From assembly GCA_010279815.1 (NCBI GenBank), contig QEOQ01000493.1, positions 310,001 to 374,000 of the forward strand: 64,000 nucleotides of DNA. The letters run 5' to 3'. Position 1 is the first letter of the stretch; every line of letters begins with the position of its first letter. Shown here piece after piece: positions 1-12,400 of the stretch. The stretch is from Brachionus plicatilis (taxonomy: Eukaryota > Rotifera > Eurotatoria > Ploima > Brachionidae). The position numbers were made by a program, and so were the translations under genes. The notes beneath the pieces are model-generated. The model saw only the letters and a program-made list of their open reading frames with translations. It had not been told where the DNA came from and made no database searches.

Positions 1-360
1 GAAAGCAAAAGATGCTGGAATTCGTATAGAGCTTAGACCATTATAGTGGTCAGGATTCCATGTCAAATAAGGATCACTCCAGTGAAAGTTATTCCAAACG
101 TTTGTGACCATTGTTTGGTCGATTGCATCCTAAATAAAACTTGTTTAAAAAATTTTGAAATTTTGAAAATTTGAAAAAATACCAATTTAACTATTTGAAT
201 TAATTGAACTCTTAATTTGATTATAACTGGTCCATCGGTATCGTTGATCAGAGGTCGACCAAATTTTTGTGGATAATTTTCTGTTAGTTTTTTTATTAAC
301 AATTTTTCATTATTTAGTCGAACTTTGTCCACAGATGCTTCAACTACCACAAAAGGTACT
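1..360 (-). CDS. Nicotinic acetylcholine receptor-like subunit, partial (ligand-binding domain exons)
   Basis: Two exons on the minus strand, about 360-192 and 129-1, joined by a 62-nt GT-AG intron (191-130). The joined reading gives the start of a Cys-loop receptor ligand-binding domain: a helix-like segment ending in KLLIKKLTENYP, then RPLINDTDGP, then LIQI joined across the intron to DAIDQTMVTNVWNNFHW, then LTWNPDHYNGL and SSIRIP. The VWxxxxWxDxxLxWxPxxYxxxxxIRIP order is diagnostic of nicotinic receptor subunits; the VW...W stretch is loop D of the complementary agonist face. The gene continues off the left edge, so the Cys-loop, transmembrane helices and any vicinal cysteines cannot be seen. 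The 5' boundary of the upper exon is uncertain: candidate acceptors lie at about 347-362, and the signal peptide must be in another exon that was not found upstream. Subunit type (alpha or not, acetylcholine- or other-gated) cannot be decided. Confidence 0.85.
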
Positions 361-3300
361 AGAACATTTAAAATTTATATTTTTTTTTTTTTTTAGCAAA
401 ATCTTACGGAATAAGTAAATGAGCACAAGAAAGTAGATCAAAAATTGCATGTGAAACATAAGAATATGGTACTATTTTACCAAATATTGAAATTTCGTTG
501 GAAGCTTTGACATTAAATTATTAGTTTCGTGAGAGAAATATAATTGATTTTTTTGAGTCAAAGTTCTTCATTATTTTGGCATAAAAATTAGCTGCATTTG
601 TTTTGACTAGCTGAAATTGAGACTTTGTCAAAACAGATAAATTAAGAGCGAGCTCTCTAAAAATCAAAAGAGAATTTTAATTTGTCAAGATACTAGAGAC
701 ACTAACAAAAAAAAGGAATAAAAAAGAAAAAACAAGAATTAGACAAAAACTTAAGAAATTTGAATGATTTTGGAGCCAAGGGAGATGTCTGTGAATTTTA
801 AGGTCCGGAAACGATTTGACTAAATTAGCCGAGGCAGTTGAATTAGAGCTTGATGAAATGATCAGTAATTAAAATCATCATTGAAATGATGCTTAACGCT
901 ATTAATTTTTAAATATATTGATATTAAATAAAAAACATCTAATTGAACAACAAATTTATCATTTTTAATATTTTTTGATCCAAATTATTTTGCCTTTTCT
1001 ATTTTCAGTAATAACTATTTTTCCATGAAAATATTAAATTTAAAATATTTCTTTTTAATTATTTGATTAAAAACTGTCAGTTAAACTTGTCCCAAAAAAG
1101 GAAATTACTTATTTTTAATAGAAAATTTTAATAATAAAAATATAAATTAATTTTGGTAATCAAATTTGGAATGAATTGAGTAAATAATTAAGATTTATGA
1201 GTCTAGGTTATTTGAACTAAAATAATTGAAATTTGAAGTGAATAATTTGTTCGAGCGCTTTATGCCAATGATAAAAAAACAAACTTTGTGTGTTCAAATC
1301 GATTAATCTAAATCAGCAATATATACAACTTTAATTAACTTTAAGTTCATTTGGCGTAATTCTTGCTTAAAAAAAATCTATATAACTTCATTTTCGCATG
1401 CTTGCCCATTTATCTGTCATAAACCAAATTTAAAAGTGATTTCATTTCTTTTATTTTATTAGTGTATTGAAGCGAACTAGAACAGCAGTTTAAGAAGTTA
1501 CAAAAAACTTCAACTCAGCATTTTTCTAAATTTACAGATCTATAATCAAATTTAATTAGTAATTATTTATAATTATAAATATTCAAATAAAAATTTACCC
1601 TTATATTACACTATAGAAATTTACCTCTCAGATATCTTTTTTAATTTTGTTTTGTCTGACAGACAAGAATTTCTATAACAGATCAAAATAACTCTAATTC
1701 CCATTGAATACTTCAAGTTTATTTCTTAACATTTAAATTTAAAAATAAAAATTTTAATGCTAAAAAAAAATGATACAAAACATTAAATGAAAACATTACA
1801 TTTTAACAAAACTTATTTAAATTTGAAATTTATTTTCGAAAATAAACCATTTAAATCTTGTGTAAAATAATCTACTCATTTCCTTAATATCGATCAGTCG
1901 TATACGATCATTTTAGTTCGTTGGAACAAATCATTATAATAAAATATAATGTGTATTTTATATCAAAAAGTAATTAAAATTAACAACAAAAATAATAAAT
2001 GCAAATACTAATTATACTTTTTTGAAGTCGATTTTGATATTTGTATGTATATATACATATAAACACAAATAACAAAAAATCATGAGAAATAATATCTATT
2101 ACATATTATATAAATTATAGATGGTCGATCAAAAATTTCGAATAGTTGATTCTAGAAAATTTAAATTAGCAAAAAAAGTCTAAAACTTGATAAAAGTTAA
2201 AATTTAACTTTTCCAGCAACAAAGAATTTAAGGCAATACCTGTTTTAGATCAATAAAAAATAACACTTAAGATTGAGAATAACATTCAACTTGGATTCAT
2301 TTTATCCCCAAAATAGACGAATTTTTAGCAAAAAGAACAAAAATATTTGAAAATAAATTTCAATATAATTTATATTATGCTGATTATATGAAAAAAATAT
2401 TAGTTATTTGAGTCGATAGAATTAATTTGATGATCGAAAAAAATCATTGAAATAACTATCGCTTTTGCTCTGGTTCATTTGAAATTGTTTTAAGCAATGA
2501 TTAAGTGATTTGAAGCGATTTTCTTTCAGTTTTTTCTTCCCAAGCTAGATCATATTTCGTCTTAAAAATTGCATAACTTAATGTTTTAAAAATTTAGTAT
2601 CAGTTCAAAATGGAATTTTTTTTTAATCCAAATTAATTGATGTTGATGAATAACTGTCAAATCTTTATATTAGAATGAGAAAATATTTGAATGAGACTTG
2701 ACAAGATCTAATTAAGAGATTTAAGACCTAAAAGTATAATCAAAATTCTTTAAAAATGCAAATAACTATTCACAGAATCGATCTAACTTGACTAATTTCA
2801 TTTAATCTAAAATAAAAATAAATTAAACCATTCAATTGTGAATTATTTAAGAAATTTCATTTTGACAAAATATAGAAATCTTATTCAAAGAATAAAAAAT
2901 AACATTTTAATTATTTAATAATGGAAATGATTTTTTAGAGTGTTTAATTCATAATTCAAATAAGCACTGAACGAACATGTTATCATGTCATTTATTCTAA
3001 TTTAAAAGTCACATAGAAATAAAGTAAAATTATAATTTGAAAAAAAAAATTAATCTTAGATCACGCTTTTTTTCAATATCCTTTTGAATTTAAAATCATG
3101 ATTAAAAAATTACAAAAATTGATTTAAATTTTTTCAGTAATTAGTTAAATTATTTTAATTTTATAAGAAAATGAAAAATTACTTAAGTCACGCAATATTA
3201 AACTAAAATAATCTTATTCTTATACAAATATTATTATTATTATTATTGATAGAGGTAGTGTTTTGCTCACCAATTCTGACCAAAGCTGGTTTTCTAGAGT

Positions 3301-6163
3301 AATGCTAATCCAATAAACAATTGCTATTAAATTTTTGAATGAGGGTGACTTAACAAGTTTTTAGTGTTCCATATAGTGTATCCTGTATTAAATAGAAGAT
3401 ATCTAAAAGCTAATATTTTGTTTTATCTTGATTACAATTATTTAAATCATTTTGAAAATTTAAAATTTACCAGTCTTTTTGAAACAATCCATTTTAATCT
3501 TAATTTAAAATATTTGAAACATGTGTCCTTTCAACTAGAATTGATTAAATCCCTTTTCTATTTTTTTTAATTTATGGGATTAGATAAAATAAAATTTGCG
3601 AGATCATTTTAATATGTTTCTTATAATCTTATAAGATTGCACCTTTTAGATAAAGTTAAGCAATCCCTTGAAATATCAAGTTTCTAGTAGCAATAAATTG
3701 TAAAAATAATATTAGAAACACGATATAACTTAATTTGTGTTCAATTTTACTTTAAATTAAACTCTTATTTTTTTACAAATAAATAACTTCATGCGAACAA
3801 AAACAAAATATTTTTTACCGTTCTTAATTGTCTTAAAAGGCTCGAGTCTTAAATAATAATTTAAAGTATATTATATAAAAATCAAAACTGTGATCAATTT
3901 TAAAAAATTATACTAAAAAATTGATAATTTAACTAATTATCTTAATTTAAGAATAAAAACAGGGAGTTTAATTTCATCTCAAGGAGGCTTAATTAAAATG
4001 GTAGTTGGATATTTTTAAATTAATTTAATCAAAAACATTATTCGAATTTTTGATCAAGATCCAAATAAAAACATTAAATAAGATTTTGAAAAAAGTATTT
4101 TTGGCAAATAGCAAAAATTGGCAAATTTAGATTGGAAGGAAAAAAAATCGGATTTAGAATGCCGCGAAGGATTTCCCCTAGACTAACTTCACAAACAGCG
4201 AATTTATCTATCAAGATTCTGATTTGTAAATAAATTAAATAAAAATAATGCTTTTTTATTTTTTCTAAATGGAAAAATTCAAAAAATCAATAATTTCAAT
4301 GTTATAATCAAGACGAAATCGGAAAAGTTGAAGTACAGAAAAACAAAATAAACTGGCGAAAAAAATAGAAACTAATACACAAACTAATACTCATTCAAGT
4401 GAATTATCTTTTGCTGAATTCTAGGGAATCATTTTATAGATAGTTGATTTAGAGCCATTTCTTTTTTCGTTCATACAAAATTTGTACGATTCGATCTAGT
4501 TATCGATTTCAGCATAAATAAATTGAAAGCGTATTAATCAAAATTAATTAAGTTTATTCAACAAACTTATTGTTATTAGAGAAGCTATTAATATTTTAAT
4601 AGAGTTTTTGGCTCATAAGTTTTCTGCATAGCTCAGAAAATTATGCTTGAAAATTTAAAGACCAAGTTATGCTATTTATAAAATTGAAAATTAACTTTAT
4701 TAATCTTCTTACAATCTAAAATCAAGACATTAAACAGGGGAATAATTTTGGGATTTAAAAATGAATAGAATAAAAATTAGAATCGAGAATTATATTTTAC
4801 TCAATGTTCTGATAGTTTTGATCGAGATCATAGAAATTATAATAGAAAGCACAAGAAAATAAATAAAATATTCGGTCTTTAAAATTATTAGTTACAGATT
4901 ATATACGGAGTGCAAAATTTTCTCATGAAACAATGCATATGCACTGGATTTAACGATTAGATAATAAATACGCCGTTGTTTAAAAAAAAAATATCATTAT
5001 TCAAATACACTAATAGTACAATTAAAATCATGAGATTTTAAAAATTTCGTCTTTCTTAATAATCATAAAAATAAAAATTATAAATGAACTGATAATAAAT
5101 TTCTTAAAGCCTATAAATTAAAAAAAGCACACCAAATAAAAGAGATTGTAGTTTAGTTTTCATTTTGATCTAAAATTTATTGATTTTTAAAATTATTTTC
5201 GGAAAAATTATTTAATTTATTTTAAAAAAATGGTATAAAGAGTAAATAACAAAAAACGTAATCTTTTAGCACGAAAAATAAATATTTTATTACTTCAAAG
5301 CAATTATTTTAAATATTCCTACTAAAATAAAAAGCTTTTAATTTTTTAATTGCAAAAAAAAAAAGTTTTACTAAAGAAACAAAATTTTCAAATTAATATT
5401 TAATGCTGCAAATATTCAATTAGGAAAAAAGTCCCACAACTTTAAAAAAAAGCTGATTTAGAAATGAAATTCTGAAACAAGGGTTTTTTTTTCTAAAAAT
5501 AATTAATGATATAAATTTCGAATGCTTTTATTGATTTAAAAATGAATTCCATTTATATAATAGCACTGGATCAAATTTATAATTCAAAAAAATAATTTTT
5601 TTTTCACAAAAATCTCAACCTTTATTGCTGCATTCAACATGAAAAACTTGATTTTAATGGGGACTCGAGACACTAAAAAAATCTTTAGAGAAAGTAGTTT
5701 AAGTTAAATGTTTCAAGATAGACGAACTGGTGTTGTTGCATGCACCAATGATGTGTTTCTGTTTTTGACGTTTATTTTGAAAAAATTTAAAAAATTGATA
5801 AAAGTCGAAAAGTTTTTGTTTAAATTTCTATGGTTAAAAAACTTGAATTGTGTTTCTAATTATAAAAAATTTTTCTAACTGAATATTTAATTTTGTATCT
5901 ACTCAAAACTAACTAATAACTTAATTATTATTCTGATATTAGAAAATAAGAGTTAAAGCTTTGCAGGGAATCCGAATCGATTTTTTTATTGATTAGAAAA
6001 AAATAATAAAAATTGAGAGAATTTGTTAATTTTTAAGCTTGTTATCTTTAAGCTTAAGATTAGTGTGAAACGAAAATAAAATTTTTAATTCGTAGTTTTT
6101 GAACAGATATTAAGAAAGAGTAAATGATTTAAATAAGAGATAAACAAAATTAAATAAATATTC
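361..6163. other. Gene-free AT-rich stretch
   Basis: I see no supportable gene in these 5.8 kb. The reading frames are short and made of low-complexity Lys/Asn/Phe/Leu/Ile codons typical of chance frames in AT-rich DNA. It contains long A and T runs and a short ATT microsatellite. The left part should hold the upstream exons and promoter of the receptor gene at 1-360 (signal peptide exon), but none could be recognised. The right end is the 3' flank of PSMD3. Confidence 0.6.
3229..3248. repeat. (ATT)n microsatellite
   Basis: About seven ATT units in a row, read directly. No gene or element boundary is attached to it. Confidence 0.9.
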
Positions 6164-7934
6164 TCATGGAAAACCATCGTCATCTTCATCTGCCATTTCT
6201 TTGGCGTATTCAAGTTCCTCTTCTTCACGCGCTCTCCTCTCCTAAAATATTTAAAATTTAACTTTTTTTTTTTCAAATAAATCTGAAATCTGTACTTCGG
6301 CAGTTTCTAATTCCTCGCTATACTTTTTAGGCGGAAATCTCATGGCCTTAACTGATTGATTACGCAATTCCAAACAAAATTTGATGCGTTGATTGAAAAC
6401 TTTCATGGGATCCAAAGTCGAATAAACATCCGTCAAGTCTTTAGTCTGAACATAGCCTCCCTCGTGATCGATATTGGCCTCTATTACACCATCTCTAACC
6501 GCTTTGGCAACAATAAATTCTGCATCAACTGCCGAATCCAAATGGAGCTTATTTGCAATATTTTCCAAACTTATCTTGGAATATGACAAGCTAATTATCT
6601 TGACACCCGTTTTAATTACATTATGTCTCAATCTTTTTTAATGAATAAAATTTTTGTCAATTTCTCGATGGTAAACTTACCTAATAATCAAAGTCCATGT
6701 ATTTTCTTTCATAAATTTTTCTCCAAATTTGTCCAGAACTTCATTAAATTTGGCCAAACTTCCAGCACGCACAGCTTGCGTTAACTGGAAATAGGGTTGT
6801 AGGGCTTTTTTGAGCTGGGGATTTCGGAAAATGGCTTTGTCCGGAATTTCACCCAGTAACAGCTCGACCACTATGGCAAATTTTTGAACTGTTTGCTTAA
6901 AGCCAACAGCCTCGTTTTGCGGAGCCTTACGCAAAGCTTGGATCAAATTTTTATGAGCTTCAGTGTATTCCAATTGAATAGCTTTAATTCGTCCGTAATA
7001 GAATAGATATCGAGCCCACTCATTGTTAGAAGCGTGCAGTGGAAATGTTACTTTGCTTACTAATTTTAGAGCTTGGTCATATAAATTGTAGTGCAAATAG
7101 CTTCGCAAAAGACAATTAATTAAAACAGCAGTGCCCTCGTAATCATTACGAAGTACCGATGTCCTCAAACGAGAATGCAAAAAGCTTGAAATTTAAATAA
7201 AACATTTTAAACAAATTTTTTTTTTTTTTAAATTTTTTTACAATCTAATTTGGTCCAGTTTTCCAACTATTTCATAGATTCTTGTGTAGAAAAAATAACA
7301 ACGCGCTGCTATTATGTCCAGAGTGCGTCTGTTCTGACTCATTATTTTTTCCACAATTTTCTCAGCTAAATCTATGCCCTAATAATAGTAAAAAAAATTA
7401 TTTAATTTTAAAATGATTTGAAAAACAATACTTGATTATTTTTTTGGCGATCAATGGCAAATACCAAAACCAGTAAGTGAATGTAGAGATCTACTTCAGG
7501 CAACAAAGATTTGGATTTTGTAATAGACTGAGGAACTAACTCGGGTTTTGGATAAGCTTCATCTGTATCCATAGGCTAATAAAAACATTTTATAAAGAAA
7601 AAAATTACACATATCTTTTTACCGCTACAGAAGATTGGGTATCAATAAAAGAAAGCAAAAATTCTTTGTCAACTTGAGCATTTTGACTCGTGTAATAATT
7701 ATTTATTACTCGTTTTAGAATCGGGTCATTAAGGCGCTTACGAATGGAAAAAATGGTTCTCATGACCCGAATCAAAAAGCGGTTTTCTTTTTGCTGAATT
7801 CCTTTTTCGATTGACTTGACATTTTCCTTAACATCATCAAAAGTAAGAGTGTCAGAATCTTTGACCTCTTTGACTTCTTTTGCATCCTTCAAGTCCTTTT
7901 GGGATGTTTCAGGCTTTTTTTCTTCCACTTTCAT
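6164..7934 (-). CDS. PSMD3: 26S proteasome non-ATPase regulatory subunit 3 (Rpn3)
   Basis: A subunit of the 19S lid of the 26S proteasome, working in the cytosol and nucleus on ubiquitinated substrates. Six exons: 7934-7623, 7575-7432, 7378-7242, 7184-6681, 6632-6263, 6241-6164; all introns are GT-AG and 47-57 nt except one of about 78 nt. The product is 514 aa (human about 534). The acidic/lysine-rich N-terminus is followed by a helical repeat region with [33 protein letters not shown] and [18 protein letters not shown]. The PCI domain follows, with [21 protein letters not shown] and [15 protein letters not shown]. The last exon encodes the acidic tail typical of Rpn3 (ending ADEDDDGFP). The ATG at 7934 is the first in frame and matches the family start. 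It is divergent from CFAP161, with only 372 nt between the two start codons, so they probably share a promoter region. Confidence 0.97.
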
Positions 7935-8306
7935 TCTTAAATTTGTACAATTCTAAAATATTCAGAGCTGAAAAAATATATTTAATATTTCAAAATATTA
8001 AGTATCCTCTGTTAAAGTAAAGAGTGATGAATCAAATTTAAAAACAAATTTTAAAATTTTCAATTCTAATGCACATCCAAGTTTATTTTAAATTAAATTT
8101 GTGCAACTTTTTTTTGAAATTTGCATTCATCAAGCTTGATCCATCAATTAGTCTTACCTAAATTTTATTCCAACAGCTAATATTTTAATTAAATATACCA
8201 ATTGCTATAGAAACCTATACTTCTATTTAGTGTTTATAAAATTTTAATTCACAATTTTTTTCCAAAAACGACAAACACCTTAATTCTTTGGCTAAAATCC
8301 CCACAA
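7935..8306. promoter_or_regulatory. Divergent intergenic promoter, PSMD3 / CFAP161
   Basis: Only 372 nt separate the start codons of two head-to-head genes, so both 5' UTRs and core promoters must fit here. One is a housekeeping proteasome gene and the other a cilium gene. An RFX X-box match at 8201-8214 sits close to the CFAP161 side. No convincing TATA box can be named because the whole region is AT-rich. Confidence 0.6.
8201..8214 (+). promoter_or_regulatory. X-box (RFX factor site) upstream of CFAP161
   Basis: The sequence ATTGCTATAGAAAC matches all positions of the ciliary X-box consensus RYYNYYATRRNRAC. It ends 93 nt before the CFAP161 ATG, inside the window where X-boxes of cilium genes normally lie. 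The same consensus is matched upstream of IFT140 at 44149-44162. Binding is inferred, not shown. Confidence 0.6.
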
Positions 8307-9357
8307 ATGTTTCGCCCATATAACCGAAATGTCCTTATTGGCAATTGGCTTGAAGATCGTGCCCTTGAAGAAGTAATTTTAAAAAAATAAAGCATAGAAT
8401 CTTATATTAAATACTTTGACAGGACATTATTAAAGATTACCTGGACAAAAAAAGCAAAGGGGAGCTTGCTAGTCAAAAAGCTTTATCAAATCAAATTACT
8501 TCAGTAAATTTGACTACTGTTAATGACCACAAAGTTCATTCAGGTGATGTAATCATGCTTAAATGTGATGGAAATATCAATGCACCAAGTCCTCTGCTTC
8601 CGAAAGCATATCGAGATGACTGCTTTATAATTTGTAATGGTGGCTCAGCTGGCGGAATCACAACTTTATCGCCTTCCAATATCAGTTCTTTTATTATAAA
8701 AAGGTATTTTATTTCTATTAGTTTGATTTATTTTGTTATTTTTTTTGAAATTTATAACCGAGTGTTTTTTTATGATTTTTAAAAATTTTAATATTCTTTA
8801 TTTAAGTGTTGATGGTAGCCCTTTGGGCTCTCCGATAAAATTTGGACAGCCATTCATAATTACCACTCTGGATGGAGCAGTAAGGAAATTTTTAATTTAT
8901 ATTTTAAATTGTATATTTTAAATAACTGTTTATTTTTTATTTTTTATTAGAATTTCCTGCATAGTGATCCTCTTTCATATGACAAAGCAGCTAGAAGGTC
9001 CCGACTACAAATTGTTGACTTTGCTCCAGTTTATAACCATGAATGTGATTGGGTTGCTACATGTTTAAATCCGAAATTTCGACTTGAAACAGAAGGGGCA
9101 GATATTCCGGTAATTAGATAAAAAAAGTTTATTTAAAATAAAACTTTTTCTTTTAAAAGGCTAATGAGAAAATTGTAATTCTTAATATGAAGACGAACAA
9201 AGCTTTGGCTGTAGTTTGCGATTTTAACAACAAATCTAGATTCGAAATAGTTGCTAATACGTTTTTGGACTCGCACAAAGCTGAAGAAGACGTGAACCAT
9301 TGGAAAATTGTGACCAATTTACCAGTTGTACCAGAACCAGAAACAACAGAAAATTGA
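8307..9357 (+). CDS. CFAP161: Cilia- and flagella-associated protein 161
   Basis: An axonemal protein of motile cilia, known as a microtubule inner protein of the doublets. Five exons: 8307-8372, 8423-8703, 8807-8879, 8951-9109, 9160-9357; product 258 aa. The opening YNRNVLIGNWLEDRALEE corresponds to the family's conserved VRIGNWNED...LEEE start. Exon 2 has GDVIMLKCDG and a region matching the conserved middle. Later exons carry GQPFIITTLDG, LSYDKAARRSRLQ, NHECDWVATCLNPKFRLE and the characteristic NTFLDSHKAEEDVNHWKIVT near the C-terminus. The length is somewhat shorter than human (about 300 aa), mainly at the C-terminal tail. It ends 111 nt from the stop codon of TRAPPC11, which runs the opposite way. 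Likely regulated by RFX through the X-box at 8201-8214. Confidence 0.93.
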
Positions 9358-9468
9358 ATAAATTCTTAAAAGTTTTAATATTTTTTATAAATAAATTTTT
9401 AAATTTCATAAAATTTTATTAACTAAAAATTAAATAATTAAATTTACGAATGATTAAAATAAAAAGCT
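9358..9468. promoter_or_regulatory. Convergent 3' ends with interleaved polyadenylation signals
   Basis: The stop codons of CFAP161 (plus) and TRAPPC11 (minus) are 111 nt apart. An AATAAA for the plus strand lies at 9390-9395, and one for the minus strand at 9420-9415. With cleavage 10-30 nt downstream of each signal, the two mRNAs would overlap by a few tens of bases at their 3' ends. Confidence 0.55.
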
Positions 9469-12400
9469 TCATGATTCTTTTAGAATTGATTCGATTTTCT
9501 CCGGAAATATGAAAAGAAGAGAAGGTATCATATTTTTAATTACTGAATCAAAGCTGTACGAACTGTTCAAGTCACTTTCTTGCTTTTTAACTGCTTCACT
9601 ATATGCCAATGGAGACTGTACTTTAACATGAAAGGACGGAAGTTCACAGTGTCCAACCTTGAGCGGGTAAATCATAAATGAAAATATGTTGGTTTCATAA
9701 GGCATGATTTGCATTAATTCCTAAATTTTAAAATTTATTAAAATAAAAGAATCTATTTGAAAATTTGATTAACCAATTTTTTTCCTGCTATTCCAAAATA
9801 TTCATTTTCCTCGAGTGTGCACTCCATTTCCAGAACTTCTTCTAATTTATTCTTAATTTCATAATTGATAATTAGCTCTTTTCCTAACCAGCCAAATGAT
9901 GGCAGATTGGGTTCTATTAGAAAAGGAAATTTCTCAGCTGGAATTTTCGATAGAATATATTTTGTGACTGTGTTAAAAGCACTTGTTAAATCATGATTTT
10001 CTTTTTCATTATTTGAGTCATCTTCATTTATTTCTTGATCTAAGGCAGATCCAAATTCGATTCGCTTCCATTCCAAAACTAATTCTCCTGGAAATATTTG
10101 TTTTCCGTCTGAGTCTGGTTCAGCGATAATGCAAAAACATTCTGGAGCAACATTTTCAGAACTCAAAATCTCATCTTTTAAGAGGGATTCATTTTTTTCT
10201 GATTTAAATTTTACAAATTCGTTCTTTAATAATTTTAAATACAAATAAAAATTCTTTAAAATAAAATGAAAATACTTTTAGTAGATTACTATTTTTGAAT
10301 TTAAGCGAAAAAGGTGTTTCATTTTTGATATCACAGAGTACAAAAAATGGCTCCCCGTAGCGAACTAAATTAATTTCGCCTAGCTTTATTTGAAAATAAT
10401 TTTACAGTGTTTTTTTATTTAAAAAAAAATTAATTTAACTCACTTGCATTGATAAGCATTTAACATTAAAACTGAATGGTTGTATTGGTTCTAATCTTAT
10501 CTTGTTTTCTTGAACGCAGCTGCATTTTATTATCTTTTTATTTTTGGTTTCAATTCCAAATTCATTCTTATCTGAATCTCCAGACATTTTTCTTTTTAAT
10601 TCTGTTTCATTGGTGAAATTAACCTAAAATTAATTTCAAAATTTTAACCAGATTGTTAAAATAGAATTTTGTTTGACAGATGTTATCATGCTTAATGTTA
10701 ATTATTAAAAACTCAATTTGATAATTACCCTTCTTACTAAGACGTCTACAGTATACTTTACCTTTTATAAAATACAAGCAATTCAAAATATTTCGGAAGT
10801 TTGAAATTTTTGATAATTTTTAAAAATTGTTATTTACCTTTATTGACAGATAAAATGGCCGCATTTCATTTATCTGAATAAATACAACTTTGTTAATCTA
10901 CAAAAAAATAACTGAAATTTTTCCTCATATTTTTTTTATAATTACTTCTTGATTTGAGTCTAGATTAGGCAAAAATTTTGTTTGTTCAAGTTCATTTATG
11001 TCTTTGTCAATATTTTCGATCCAAATTCGAGCTTCAAAATTAAGTTCTTTAAAATGAAGCATTAATTTCATATAAATTTTTACCTATTTCGGAATCTATA
11101 GAACTTATTGGAGCATCTAAATCACTTCCAGCATTAATTGGCAAAATTTCTACGCTCATACTTTCAAAATTTTTAGTCAAAATCTAAAAATAAATAAATC
11201 TAAATTATTACCTTAGATTTTCAATCACTGATTCTTCATTATTCAATATTGTTATTTTAATCGGGTAATATTCATTAACAAGTATTGGTGACCTATGATC
11301 TAGACCAATATCAATTTTAGCTTTACGAGACACTATACTAATATTATTAAAATAAATAATTAATTAAACTAATCATTAAAAAATAAGTGCTTACCTGGTA
11401 AATGGAACTATGTTTATTTGCTCCCAATCCGGTTCCAGAGAATCGTCAATTTGCTTGTAAGAATGAGATAATTTATTAAAGGTGTTAATGGTCAAATGTT
11501 CATCTTTTAGTGCATTTTTGCATTCACCAGTCCAATTAAGCACTAAAGAACGTGTTTGGGTACCGCCCAATTCTAAGCTGATCGAAGTTATCTCTAAGTC
11601 TCTTCCTATATCGCTTTTTTCCGGCAAGAAATTAAATTTGATTTCGTAAATTTTGTTCGGTTCAAAATAAAGTGTTTTTTTGTCTTCAATTATACAATTT
11701 TGATTATAAATTGGCAAATTGAAGCAAATGCTTAGTTTATGAAATTGAATAGGATCAACGCATTCAGTCCTAAAGTAAACTTTTAGGTCGATAAATTCAT
11801 TTGAATTGAAAATTGCTGAGCAAAATTGGGCTTTGCAATCAACTTCAAAACGAAAATTTAAGAATTAAAAATATAGGTTAAACAAAAAATAATTGAAAAA
11901 CTAAAAAAAAAAATTAAATTAATTTTAATGAGTAGTTCTTTTTTTTTTAAAGAAAAAGAAAAAGATTTGCAAAATTCAAAAAAAATCATTTCTTTATTTG
12001 AAAAAAAAAGTTTTTCAAAGATTTAAATATTTAAACTTTTTTCCTTTTTTTATTAAAAGACCAAATGTTTAATGCTATTTTATGCTTCTTAAATACCATA
12101 TTCTTATATTTTTATTTTAATATAAGAATATTATTATTATTCTAAAAAAGTAAAAATGCTTCTTTGAATTATTAATATATATATTTTTTGAACGTATTTA
12201 AAGATTATAAAATATTCCTAATAATATAGCTGAATGACTAGAAAATTTAATTTTCAATAAATCGATTTAGTTAAAAAAATGAAACATTTACATTAAATTA
12301 AACATTTGAAAAGAGTAATCTCATTAAAAAAATCTTTTAAAATTTAAAATGATAAACTTAAAAAATCAAGATAAATTTTAAGAGAATAACTAAAAAATTT

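Noticed and set aside
3364..3570. 68-codon open frame on the plus strand
   Set aside because: Residues are almost all Leu, Phe, Ile, Asn, Lys and Tyr, as expected from random AT-rich sequence; no family, splice or start context.
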